From an uncultured Pelagibacteraceae bacterium (GTDB lineage: Bacteria > Pseudomonadota > Alphaproteobacteria > Pelagibacterales > Pelagibacteraceae), in assembly GCA_902543485.1 (NCBI GenBank), contig CACBYP010000003.1, positions 91,549 to 155,548 of the forward strand: 64,000 nucleotides of DNA, read 5' to 3'. The first letter of the stretch is position 1. Each line of letters starts with the position of its first letter. This document shows, piece after piece, positions 10,839 to 19,859 of this stretch. Both the position numbers and the translations under genes were made by a program. Under the pieces are notes generated by a model. The model searched no databases. It was not told the origin of the DNA and saw only the letters and a program-made list of their open reading frames with translations.

Positions 10839-10915
10839 CGCGGGGTGGAGCAGCCTGGTAGCTCGCAAGGCTCATAACCTTGAGGTCGGCGGTTCAAATC
10901 CGTCCCCCGCAACCA
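10839..10915 (+). tRNA. Initiator tRNA-fMet (anticodon CAU)
   Basis: CGCGGGG...CTCATAA...GGTTCAAATCC...CCCCCGCAACCA: complete cloverleaf, unpaired C1:A, encoded CCA. Confidence 0.96.
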
Positions 10916-10918
10916 ATT

Positions 10919-11611
10919 TTATATTTTGAAACTAGATTTTTTTGTATCTTTTAAAAAACCTTTAACAGTATCAATTGTAAGTCTAGAATAACTTTTTCCA
11001 AAGTTTTCAATTTTTTCAATTATAGATGGAGGCACTGTAATTATATGGCAGCCAAGTTTTTTTGCTTGAAGATAGTTGTAAGGTTCTCTAGTACTGGCCC
11101 AAAGAATTTTTACATTCTTAAATTTTTTTGAAGCCTTTATACTTTTTTTAAATTGAGGGATCGGATCTTTTCCAGTGTCGGCCATTCTGCCTGCAAAAAT
11201 AGAAATTATAACACTTGTTTTTTTATCTATATTTTTTAGAATTTTTTTTGTCTGATTTGCTGTATAAACTGCTGTAATATTTAGTTTGATTTTCTTTTGA
11301 TTAAGATTTTTAATTACTTTTCCAGTAAATTTTCCTTTTGAATTAGTTACTGGAACTTTGACATAAACATTATTGCCCCAATTATTAATTATTTTTCCTT
11401 GATGAATCATGCTCTGATTATCATCAGCAAATACTTCACAAGAAACTGGTTTTTTTGTTAATTTCAAAATTTTTTTAGAATAATTCTCATAATTTTCTGC
11501 ACCAGCTTTTCTCATTAAGCTTGGATTTGTTGTGAAACCCTCTACAATTTGTTTTTTATTAAACTTCTTTATTAAATTTATATCTGCAATGTCACAGTAA
11601 ATTTTAGTCAA
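10919..11611 (-). CDS. Transaldolase / fructose-6-phosphate aldolase family protein
   Basis: MTKIYCDIADINLIKKFNKKQIVEGFTTNPSLMRKAG; NITAVYTANQ; SIFAGRMADTGKDP. Confidence 0.9.
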   Translation of the reverse strand: MTKIYCDIADINLIKKFNKKQIVEGFTTNPSLMRKAGAENYENYSKKILKLTKKPVSCEVFADDNQSMIHQGKIINNWGNNVYVKVPVTNSKGKFTGKVIKNLNQKKIKLNITAVYTANQTKKILKNIDKKTSVIISIFAGRMADTGKDPIPQFKKSIKASKKFKNVKILWASTREPYNYLQAKKLGCHIITVPPSIIEKIENFGKSYSRLTIDTVKGFLKDTKKSSFKI

Positions 11612-13006
11612 TTACAAACTCTTTACAATTTCTTCAGTCATTTTTTTTGCATCTGAGAATAACATTAAAGTATTGTCCCGATAAAATAAATCATTGTCTA
11701 TTCCAGCATACCCTGATGACAAACTTCTTTTTACAAAAAGAACCGATTTACTCTTTTCAACATCTAGTACAGGCATACCATAAATTGGACTCTGTGGATC
11801 TGATTTTGCAACTGGATTTGTTACGTCATTTGCTCCAATAACGTATGCTACATCACAATTTGCAAAATCGTTATTTATTTCTTCTAACTCAAAAACTTCA
11901 TCATATGGAACATTGGCCTCTGCAAGCAATACATTCATATGACCCGGCATTCTTCCTGCTACTGGATGAATTGCATATGAAACTTTTACACCATTTTTTT
12001 TTAAGGCATCAACCATTTCTCTAAGGGCATGTTGTGCTTGTGCCACTGCCATACCATATCCTGGAACTATAATTACAGAGGAAGCATTTTTCATTAAAAA
12101 GGCTGCGTCGTCTGCATTACCACTTTTAACGGGTTTTTGCTCTTTACTCTTTGTATTTGATGATTGATCTGTTGCACCCCATCCCCCCAAAATTACATTA
12201 AAGAAAGATCTGTTCATACCCTTGCACATTATATAAGAAAGTATGGCTCCAGATGAGCCGACCAATGCACCAGTTATTATTAGCGCTGTATTCTCTAGTG
12301 TAAAACCAATGCCTGCGGCTGCCCATCCTGAATATGAGTTTAACATTGATATAACTACTGGCATATCAGCTCCGCCTATTGGAATAATTAATAAAATTCC
12401 TATTAAAAATGAAATCATTACAATTGACCAAAAAATATTATTTGATTGCGATATACATAAGTAAAATATCAATCCTATTATCATTAACCCTAGGAATAAA
12501 TTGATAATATGTTGTCCCTTAAAAGTTATAGGTGAACCCGACATTATTCCTCGCAATTTTAAAAATGCAATTATAGAGCCAGAGAATGTGATAGCTCCAA
12601 TAGCAGCACCAAGCGACATTTCAATTAGACTTGCCAATTTAATATTGCCTATATTTCCCAAGCCAAAAGCTTCTGGTTTTAAAAATGCAGATATAGCAAC
12701 AAAAACTGCTGCTAGACCTACAAGGCTATGAAACCCTGCTACAAGTTCAGGCATAGCAGTCATGGGTATTCTGAATGCAATAAATGCACCAATAGATCCA
12801 CCAATAATTAAAAATACGATTACATATATAAATCCTTCTCCAAAATTACCTACTGATAAAAAAGTAACAATTATTGCAATAGCCATACCAGCTATACCAA
12901 AATAGTTTCCTTGTCTTGATGTTTCTGGTGAAGATAATCCTCTTAACGCTAATATGAATAATATCCCTGAAATTAAATAAAATAATGCTGATAAATTTGC
13001 TGTCAT
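11612..13006 (-). CDS. pntB: NAD(P) transhydrogenase subunit beta
   Basis: Long TM region then VIIVPGYGMAVAQAQHALREM, HPVAGRMPGHMNVLLAEANVPYD, VIGANDVTNPVAK. Confidence 0.97.
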   Translation of the reverse strand: MTANLSALFYLISGILFILALRGLSSPETSRQGNYFGIAGMAIAIIVTFLSVGNFGEGFIYVIVFLIIGGSIGAFIAFRIPMTAMPELVAGFHSLVGLAAVFVAISAFLKPEAFGLGNIGNIKLASLIEMSLGAAIGAITFSGSIIAFLKLRGIMSGSPITFKGQHIINLFLGLMIIGLIFYLCISQSNNIFWSIVMISFLIGILLIIPIGGADMPVVISMLNSYSGWAAAGIGFTLENTALIITGALVGSSGAILSYIMCKGMNRSFFNVILGGWGATDQSSNTKSKEQKPVKSGNADDAAFLMKNASSVIIVPGYGMAVAQAQHALREMVDALKKNGVKVSYAIHPVAGRMPGHMNVLLAEANVPYDEVFELEEINNDFANCDVAYVIGANDVTNPVAKSDPQSPIYGMPVLDVEKSKSVLFVKRSLSSGYAGIDNDLFYRDNTLMLFSDAKKMTEEIVKSL

Positions 13007-13009
13007 AAT

Positions 13010-13312
13010 TTATTTTTTTTTCTTTTTGTACATTTGCAACATTCTTTGAGTTACAAGAAATCCTCCAAAAATATTAACTGCAGCTAAAACAATTGCTAGA
13101 AAACCAAAAATATTTGAAGTTTCAAATATTTTTTCTGAAGAACCAGCAAGGGCTGCTATTATTGCTCCCACGATTATTACTGATGAAATAGCATTTGTTA
13201 CTGACATTAGTGGAGTGTGTAATGATGGAGTAACACTCCAAACAACATAGTAGCCTACAAAAATTGATAAAATAAAAATACTTAATCTAAATATAAAAGG
13301 ATCTATTTCCAT
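13010..13312 (-). CDS. pntAB: NAD(P) transhydrogenase subunit alpha part 2
   Basis: GYYVVWSVTPSLHTPLMSVTNAISSVIIVGA. Confidence 0.95.
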   Translation of the reverse strand: MEIDPFIFRLSIFILSIFVGYYVVWSVTPSLHTPLMSVTNAISSVIIVGAIIAALAGSSEKIFETSNIFGFLAIVLAAVNIFGGFLVTQRMLQMYKKKKK

Positions 13313-14397
13313 TATTTAACCTTTGTTTTTTCAATTATTTCATCTTCTAAATTTATCTGAAAATTTTTTTTTTCTTTATCATACAAATTGCTTACAAAAT
13401 TAAAGATATTTTTTGCATAAAGATTTGAAGCAGAAACTGGTAACTTATTCAAAATATTTGCTTCTCCCATGATTTTTACACCATTATTATCGATAATTTT
13501 ATCGACCTGGGTTAATTCAGAATTTCCTCCTTGTATTGCTGCTAAATCATAGATTACGGAACCTTTAGGCATTACCTGTATCATTTCTTTTGTAATTATA
13601 ATTGGTGCTTTTTTTCCAGGTATTAAAGCAGTACATATAACTATATCAATTTTTTTTAATGTTTCCTTGATTAACTCCTCTTGTTTTTTTTTAAAATCAT
13701 CAGATGTTTCTTTTGCATATCCACCTTCAGTCTCTAAATTTTCAGAACCTTCAACAATTAAAAATTTACCACCCAAACTTTCAACTTGTTCCTTGGATGC
13801 AATTCTAACATCAGTAGCAAAAACAATTGCTCCCATTCTTTTAGCTGTTGCAATTGCTTGAAGACCCGCAACTCCAGCTCCAACAACCAAAACTCTCGCT
13901 GCAGAGATTGTACCTGCCGCAGTCATCATCATTGGAATTGCTTTTTGAAAATAAGCAAAAGAATCTAGTACAGCTTTGTACCCTGCTAAATTAGCTTGAG
14001 ATGATAAAATATCCATTGATTGGGCTCGAGTAATTCTTGGGAGGAGCTCAAGTGAAAAACAATTAATATTTTTTGCAATTGTATCTTTTAATTTTTGCTC
14101 ATTTGAATAAGGATTAAGAACACCAATTAAAATTTGGTCTTTTTTTAATTTTTTCAAATTTTCGTCACTTGGTATGTTCATCTGGACAATTGCATTTGAA
14201 TTAGCGATCACTTCGTCGTTACTTAATATATTTGCGCCTTCAGATATATATTCTTTGTCATCTATTCCTAAATGAGATGCATAATCTGTACATAAATTTA
14301 TTTCTAATCCTAAAGATTTATATTTTTTTACTAAATCTGGAGTTATGGCAACTCTTTTTTCCGTTTTTTTATCTTCAGCTACAGAACCAATAAACAT
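13312..14397 (-). CDS. pntAA: NAD(P) transhydrogenase subunit alpha part 1
   Basis: EKRVAITPDLVKKYKSLG; MMMTAAGTISAARVLVVGAGVAGLQAIATAKRMGA. Confidence 0.96.
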   Translation of the reverse strand: MFIGSVAEDKKTEKRVAITPDLVKKYKSLGLEINLCTDYASHLGIDDKEYISEGANILSNDEVIANSNAIVQMNIPSDENLKKLKKDQILIGVLNPYSNEQKLKDTIAKNINCFSLELLPRITRAQSMDILSSQANLAGYKAVLDSFAYFQKAIPMMMTAAGTISAARVLVVGAGVAGLQAIATAKRMGAIVFATDVRIASKEQVESLGGKFLIVEGSENLETEGGYAKETSDDFKKKQEELIKETLKKIDIVICTALIPGKKAPIIITKEMIQVMPKGSVIYDLAAIQGGNSELTQVDKIIDNNGVKIMGEANILNKLPVSASNLYAKNIFNFVSNLYDKEKKNFQINLEDEIIEKTKVK

Positions 14398-14398
14398 A

Positions 14399-14509
14399 TT
14401 ATAAAAGGAATAATGCCATCAAAATTAAAATAATAACGACTGCAACCGAACCCCATAAAACAAATTTAGTAAAATTATTCCAAGTATTTTTGTGACTTTC
14501 GTTATCCAT
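14399..14509 (-). CDS. Short single-TM protein, aa3-type cytochrome c oxidase subunit IV-like
   Basis: Translated by hand: MDNESHKNTWNNFTKFVLWGSVAVVIILILMALFLL*; below ORF-track cutoff. Confidence 0.7.
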   Translation of the reverse strand: MDNESHKNTWNNFTKFVLWGSVAVVIILILMALFLL

Positions 14510-14517
14510 AATTTTAT

Positions 14518-14643
14518 TTATTTTTGTCTAGCTTTAAACTTAGGATTTTTTTTATTTATTATATATACTCTACCTCTTCTTCTTACGAGCTTAGAGTTTA
14601 AATCTCTTTTTTTCAGTGATTTTAAGGAGCTAGCGATTTTCAT
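14518..14643 (-). CDS. rpmJ: 50S ribosomal protein L36
   Basis: Translated by hand: [41 protein letters not shown]; below ORF-track cutoff. Confidence 0.9.
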   Translation of the reverse strand: MKIASSLKSLKKRDLNSKLVRRRGRVYIINKKNPKFKARQK

Positions 14644-14645
14644 GT

Positions 14646-15530
14646 TTAAATTTCACCCTTAATAAACGATGTGACGTAATCTTTCAAATTTATTTTTCCA
14701 TAATATTTCAAAACTTTGTTATTTAGTGACATATTTGTTAATGCAGAGTTATATCTTTCGCCAAGTCTTGGTGGTAAATACACTATTTTTGAATTAAACA
14801 TATTTGCCACACTCTTGATTGAGTAAGATTTTTTATTAGAAATGCTATAGTGAGCACATTTATTTAACTTCCATGCTTTGATACACACCTTTATTGTATC
14901 ATCTATGTGAGTAAATCTTCTTGTTTGATTTCCTGGCCTAACGACTGTTAAGGGTTGTTTGTTTGTGTATTGGTTCTCAAATATGCCAATAACAGTTGCC
15001 ATTTTCCCTTTTTTGATCTGTCTTGGTCCATAAACATTGTAAAAATAAATTATTTCAAATTTAAAGTTAAACCATTTTTTTAAATTATCTAATAATTCAA
15101 GATTTTTAGATTTAGTGAAAGCATAAGGAGATAAATTTTTGTCTTCACCTCCATTTCCTAGTGTTGCAGAGGTTGCCGAGTATATCAACTTTATTTTATT
15201 ATCTAGACAAAATTTAAATACTTCTTTGCTTCCTGTTGAATTTGATTCATAACATTCATTAAAGTTTTTAAAGCTTTGAAAAATTCTCGAGAATTCTCCA
15301 AAATGAAAAATAGTTTTGATTTGTTTTTTTTTCTTTTTTAATATTATTGATATATTTTTTGTATTACCTTTAATGTATTCAACTCTTCTAGAAAGTATAT
15401 GATTTCTTTTTGTTCCAGATGAATAGTTATCAATACTTATAATTTTATATTTTGTATTTCTTAATAAATAAGAAATTAGATTCCAACCAACAAAACCTGC
15501 GCCACCAGTTACAACTAAAATATTTTTCAT
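14646..15530 (-). CDS. NAD-dependent epimerase/dehydratase (GalE-like)
   Basis: [20 protein letters not shown] Rossmann motif; YNVYGPRQ; starts ~10 nt after the 5S rRNA 3' end. Confidence 0.88.
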   Translation of the reverse strand: MKNILVVTGGAGFVGWNLISYLLRNTKYKIISIDNYSSGTKRNHILSRRVEYIKGNTKNISIILKKKKKQIKTIFHFGEFSRIFQSFKNFNECYESNSTGSKEVFKFCLDNKIKLIYSATSATLGNGGEDKNLSPYAFTKSKNLELLDNLKKWFNFKFEIIYFYNVYGPRQIKKGKMATVIGIFENQYTNKQPLTVVRPGNQTRRFTHIDDTIKVCIKAWKLNKCAHYSISNKKSYSIKSVANMFNSKIVYLPPRLGERYNSALTNMSLNNKVLKYYGKINLKDYVTSFIKGEI

Positions 15531-15540
15531 TGGATATTAA

Positions 15541-15658
15541 AGCCTGGCAATGACCTACTCTTCCATGTCTTAAGACAAAGTACCATTGGCGCTGAAAGGC
15601 TTGACTTCCGAGTTCGGAATGGGATCGGGTATTACCCTTTCGCAATAATCACCAGGCA
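15541..15658 (-). rRNA. rrf: 5S ribosomal RNA
   Basis: Reverse complement TGCCTGGTGATTATTGCGAAAGGGTAATACCCGATCCCATTCCGAACTCGGAAGTCAAGCCTTTCAGCGCCAATGGTACTTTGTCTTAAGACATGGAAGAGTAGGTCATTGCCAGGCT; terminal helix GCCTGG/CCAGGC. Confidence 0.97.
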
Positions 15659-15663
15659 ACGAT

Positions 15664-15691
15664 CTTATAGATTATTTATTTTTTTTTACAA
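15664..15691 (-). promoter_or_regulatory. Candidate sigma70-type promoter for 5S rRNA: -35 TTGTAA (15691-15686), 16 nt spacer, -10 TATAAG (15669-15664)
   Basis: Read from the minus strand; -10 ends 6 nt before the predicted 5S 5' end; the -35 lies inside the 3' end of the upstream GT2 ORF. Confidence 0.45.
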
Positions 15692-16370
15692 CCAATAAAG
15701 TATGTAATATTTGCGCTAAGAATAGAGCGATTATTTTTAAATTAAACTTAGAATTTTCGTATTTTCTTTTATTAAAAAATATATTTTGATGTTCAATTTT
15801 AATATTGTGTTTTCCATTATAGATAATATCAAACAATATTTTATATCCTCTTTTAAAAAAAGTATTCTCATAGTCTAAAATTACTTCTTTTCTACATAGA
15901 AAAAACCCAGATAGAGGATCTAGAGATTTTTTGCTTAATATTAAATTTATTAATCTAATGGCTAAATTAGATATTAAACTTCTAAAAATACCTAAATTAC
16001 CTTCCAATGTGCTATTACCAAATCTACTTCCAATCACAATATCTGCGTTATTTTCTATTAGTTTATTTTTCATTTTTAAAATGTATTTTGGATTATGTTG
16101 AAGATCACAATCCATAACTAAAATTATTTTATTTTTAGATATTTTCACTCCTTTTAACACAGACTTAGATAAATCTCTTTGATCTAAATTTCTAAAAAAT
16201 ACTTTAACTTTTTTAATTTTTTTTAATTTTTTTAATTCTAAAATAGTTCCATCAGTGGAATTATCATCTACAAAAATAATTTCTGATATAAACTTTTGCT
16301 TTAATAAACTATCAAGCAATTTTGATATATTTTTTTTTTCATTATATGTTGGTATTACAACCGATATCAT
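15672..16370 (-). CDS. Glycosyltransferase family 2 (polyprenol/dolichol-P-mannose synthase-like)
   Basis: MISVVIPTYNEKKNISKLLDSLL...FVDDNSTDGT...MDCDLQHNPK. Confidence 0.9.
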   Translation of the reverse strand: MISVVIPTYNEKKNISKLLDSLLKQKFISEIIFVDDNSTDGTILELKKLKKIKKVKVFFRNLDQRDLSKSVLKGVKISKNKIILVMDCDLQHNPKYILKMKNKLIENNADIVIGSRFGNSTLEGNLGIFRSLISNLAIRLINLILSKKSLDPLSGFFLCRKEVILDYENTFFKRGYKILFDIIYNGKHNIKIEHQNIFFNKRKYENSKFNLKIIALFLAQILHTLLVVKKNK

Positions 16371-16419
16371 TTTTTTAATTGAATTTGTTTTAACATTATA
16401 TATTCATAGATTTTAATAA

Positions 16420-17430
16420 ATGAGAAAAATTGCATTAATTACTGGTATCAATGGGCAAGATGGAGCTTATCTAGCCCAGTTTTTACTAAAAAAAAAATAT
16501 AAAGTTATTGGGACTCATAAATCAAATAAGCCAAATATTTTAAAGTTAAAAAGATTGGGAATTGAAAAAAAAGTTAAATTGAGAAAAATGGATCTAGGCA
16601 GATTAAAAGATATACAAAAAATTTTTAATAAATATAAAATTAATGAAGTATATAATTTAGCGTCTCAGTCATATATTGATAAATCTTTTTATGACCCAAT
16701 AAAAACATCTGATATAAATGCTATTGGAGTTTTGCGCCTGTTAGAAACAATTAGATCAAAAAAATACAAAATTAAATTTTATCAAGCATCGTCTTCTGAA
16801 ATGTTTGGAAATAATAAAAATTACAAGCAATCTGAAACATCAAGATTTGATCCCCAAAGTCCATATGCTGTTAGTAAACTATATGGACATTTTATAACTA
16901 AAAATTATCGAGAATCTTATAATATTTTTGCAGTGTCAGGAATTTTGTTTAACCACGAATCTCCACTTAGAGATAAAAAATTTGTTACTTCTAAAGTCAT
17001 ACAAGGTCTAATTGATATTAAAAATAATAAAATAAATAAAATAAAACTTGGAAATATAAACATTAAAAGAGATTGGGGATATTCAAAAGAGTATGTGGCT
17101 CAAATGTGGAAAATGATGCAATTAAAAAAACCAAATGATTACATTATTGCTACAGGAAAAGCTCACTCTTTAAAAAAATTAATAAATATCGCAACTAAAA
17201 ATCTTGGGATGAAAACTAAATGGAAAGGATCAGGTTCAAATTTAAAATTAATTAATAAATTGAACAATAAAGTAATAATTTTATCAGACAAAAAATTTTT
17301 TAGACCATCAGATGTAATTTGTACTAGAGGTGATATATCAAAAGCAAAAAAAGATCTAAATTGGAGACCAAAGACTAGTTTTAATCAACTTGTTAATATT
17401 TTGATTATGGATTATCAAAAAAAAAATTAA
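16420..17430 (+). CDS. GDP-mannose 4,6-dehydratase family protein (divergent paralog 1)
   Basis: ALITGINGQDGAYLAQFLLKKKY; YNLASQSYIDKSF; YQASSSEMFG; SPYAVSKLYGHFITKNYRESY. Confidence 0.9.
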   Translation: MRKIALITGINGQDGAYLAQFLLKKKYKVIGTHKSNKPNILKLKRLGIEKKVKLRKMDLGRLKDIQKIFNKYKINEVYNLASQSYIDKSFYDPIKTSDINAIGVLRLLETIRSKKYKIKFYQASSSEMFGNNKNYKQSETSRFDPQSPYAVSKLYGHFITKNYRESYNIFAVSGILFNHESPLRDKKFVTSKVIQGLIDIKNNKINKIKLGNINIKRDWGYSKEYVAQMWKMMQLKKPNDYIIATGKAHSLKKLINIATKNLGMKTKWKGSGSNLKLINKLNNKVIILSDKKFFRPSDVICTRGDISKAKKDLNWRPKTSFNQLVNILIMDYQKKN

Positions 17431-17495
17431 ATTAATTGCAATTTTATAATAAATTAAAATGATATTTTTTTATTAATTAATTATCGGTTCAAATA

Positions 17496-19166
17496 ATGAT
17501 CGAAATTATAATTTCTTCAGTATTAAGTTCAATATTTATTTCATCCTATGGAAATTTTTTTTGTAAAATTTTCTTCAGTCAAAATTACTCTAAAAATCTT
17601 TTGTTATCAGAAAAATCTTTGATTGGTATTATATTTTTGACATTTATATCTATAATTTTAAATTTTTTCACACCACTTAATGAATTAATTTGTTCAATAA
17701 TTTTTTTAATAGGTATTTTTTTATCATTCAAGAACAAGATCTATTATGATTATAAATTATTATTAATTACTTCATTTGTATCTTTAATACTTGTCTCATA
17801 TTCAAATATAAATAGACCAGATGCTGGATTATACCATCTCCCAATTATTAGCATGCTTAATGAAAGTAAAATAATATTGGGATCTGCAAATCTTCACTTC
17901 CGTTTTGCTCATGGGTCAATAATTCAAAATTTTTCTAGTTTATATAATATTTATTTTTTAAGCTTAAATTTTATAACAATCTCAATTGCTTCCATTTTTT
18001 CATTTTTTTTGTATTTTTTATACGAAAAATTTAGCTTTACATTAAAGCAGGGTAACAAAAATTTATCATTTCTCTATACTTTTACTTTTGTTTTCTTAGT
18101 TTATTCATTCAATCGTTACAGTGGATATGGTAATGATGCAATTGCCCATATATTTTTTATTTATTTGTTTTTTTTATTTCTCAATTTTAAATTTGATAGT
18201 TCCATAAATCATGATCAATTTTTAAAAACTTTATTAATCAGTATTTTTTTAGTTGGTTTAAAGTTATTTATGATATTAACTATAGCTATTCCATTGATAT
18301 TATTATTTAAATTTAAACCAAAATTAAAGTTATTTAAAAATATTAGCACCTATATTTGTTTATTATTTATTATTTCTTTTTCTTTAAAATCAATTCTTAC
18401 TAGTGGATGTGTATTTTATCCTTTAGAAATCACATGTATTAAATCAATGAAAATCTTCAACAAAAATCAATTGGTAAATACTTCGGAAATGAGTGAGGCA
18501 TGGTCAAAAGGATGGCCTGATCAAGAGAAAGCAGCAAAAGATTATTCTACTTATAACAATAATTTTGTATGGATAGAAACATGGAAAGATAATCATTTTA
18601 AGTTTATTAAAAAAAAAATAAGTCCTTATATAATTTTTTTGATTTTGATTTTATTTTATTTTTTGATTATAAGAGAAAAAGTATTACATAAAGAAAAATC
18701 TTTTAATGAATTTAATTTTAAAGATTTATTTATAATTTTATCTTTTTTAATATTTTGTAATTTAATTTGGTTTTTTAAATTTCCATTATACAGATTTGGT
18801 ATTTCATTTTTGTACTGTCTAATTTTAATATTATTTGCAATATTTGCTAAAGATATTATAAAATTTGTACCAGTAAAAAAACTTAAAAATTTTTCAATTT
18901 TACTAATATTAGTATCTTCGACTGGATTTATTACAAAGAATTCATTAAGAATTATTAAAGCTAATACATTAGGAAGCAATGAAATATGGCCACAAATTAT
19001 CCCATTAGAAAATATTGAGAAAGTTAAAATTGATAATAATGGTTATTATTACTTTAGTAGCAGTAGCCAATGTATGTATAGTTTATCACCATGCACCTAT
19101 TATAGACCAAAAAATTTAATGTTTTCAACTTTTTTAAACTACAAAATATTTTGGATAAAAAGTTAA
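17496..19166 (+). CDS. Large polytopic membrane protein of the surface-polysaccharide locus (family copy A)
   Basis: Many TM segments; NRPDAGLYHLPIISMLNESKI motif shared with 29433-31094 and 43563-45431. Confidence 0.6.
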   Translation: MIEIIISSVLSSIFISSYGNFFCKIFFSQNYSKNLLLSEKSLIGIIFLTFISIILNFFTPLNELICSIIFLIGIFLSFKNKIYYDYKLLLITSFVSLILVSYSNINRPDAGLYHLPIISMLNESKIILGSANLHFRFAHGSIIQNFSSLYNIYFLSLNFITISIASIFSFFLYFLYEKFSFTLKQGNKNLSFLYTFTFVFLVYSFNRYSGYGNDAIAHIFFIYLFFLFLNFKFDSSINHDQFLKTLLISIFLVGLKLFMILTIAIPLILLFKFKPKLKLFKNISTYICLLFIISFSLKSILTSGCVFYPLEITCIKSMKIFNKNQLVNTSEMSEAWSKGWPDQEKAAKDYSTYNNNFVWIETWKDNHFKFIKKKISPYIIFLILILFYFLIIREKVLHKEKSFNEFNFKDLFIILSFLIFCNLIWFFKFPLYRFGISFLYCLILILFAIFAKDIIKFVPVKKLKNFSILLILVSSTGFITKNSLRIIKANTLGSNEIWPQIIPLENIEKVKIDNNGYYYFSSSSQCMYSLSPCTYYRPKNLMFSTFLNYKIFWIKS

Positions 19167-19859
19167 TTATTTAAAAATGCTATATCTAACAATACAAAAT
19201 AATGCTCTAAAAGCATCTTTTATTGTAATTTTTTTTCCTTCTTCATAAGATCTGCCACTATAACTTATTGGTACCTCATAGAATATAAATTTTTTTTTTG
19301 CTAATTTCACTGTTATCTCAGGTTCAATTCCAAAACCTTTTTCTGCAAGAGATATATCTTTAAGACATTCTTTTTTAAAAACTTTATATCCAGTTTCCAT
19401 ATCTGTCATATTCAAATTGGTAAAAATATTTGTCATTGTTGTGAGTAATTTGTTTGCAATATAATGCCAATAATAGTGGAGTCTCACATAGTCCCCTCCC
19501 ATAAACCTTGATCCATAAACAATTTGAGCATCTGTTTTAATAAATGGCACAATAAGCTTACTATAATCACTAGGATCATACTCTAAATCTGCGTCTTGAA
19601 TTAAAATTAGATCTCCTGTTGCATTTGAAAACCCCGTTTTTAATGCAGAACCTTTTCCTTTATTATTTTCATGATTTATTAAAATAATATCTCGATATTT
19701 TTCTTTTAATTCCATAAGAATTTTTGATGTGTTATCTGTTGAACCATCATTAATGATGATAACTTCTTTAATTATTTTTTCTTGCATGTAAATTTTATCT
19801 ATAATTAGGGAAATTGTTTTTTCCTCGTTAAAACATGGTATAATAATAGATACTTTCAT
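19167..19859 (-). CDS. Glycosyltransferase family 2 (DPM1-like); ORF extends to 19895 but start probably at 19859
   Basis: MKVSIIIPCFNEEKTISLIIDKI...IINDGSTDNT...LIQDADLEYDPSDY. Confidence 0.92.
   Translation of the reverse strand: MKVSIIIPCFNEEKTISLIIDKIYMQEKIIKEVIIINDGSTDNTSKILMELKEKYRDIILINHENNKGKGSALKTGFSNATGDLILIQDADLEYDPSDYSKLIVPFIKTDAQIVYGSRFMGGDYVRLHYYWHYIANKLLTTMTNIFTNLNMTDMETGYKVFKKECLKDISLAEKGFGIEPEITVKLAKKKFIFYEVPISYSGRSYEEGKKITIKDAFRALFCIVRYSIFK

Noticed and set aside
12243-12731. Plus-strand ORFs within pntB/pntA (11647, 12243, 12501, 13667, 13786)
   Set aside because: Antisense to well-supported transhydrogenase genes; composition reflects the opposite strand
15445-15645. Minus-strand ORF 15445-15645 (MRKGNTRSHSELGSQAFQRQW...)
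   Set aside because: It is the translated 5S rRNA plus the epimerase start in another frame; not a protein gene
16207-16237. TTTTTTAA short tandem repeat
   Set aside because: Encodes the KKLKKIKKVK stretch of the GT2 protein; expected low-complexity Lys-rich coding in an AT-rich genome
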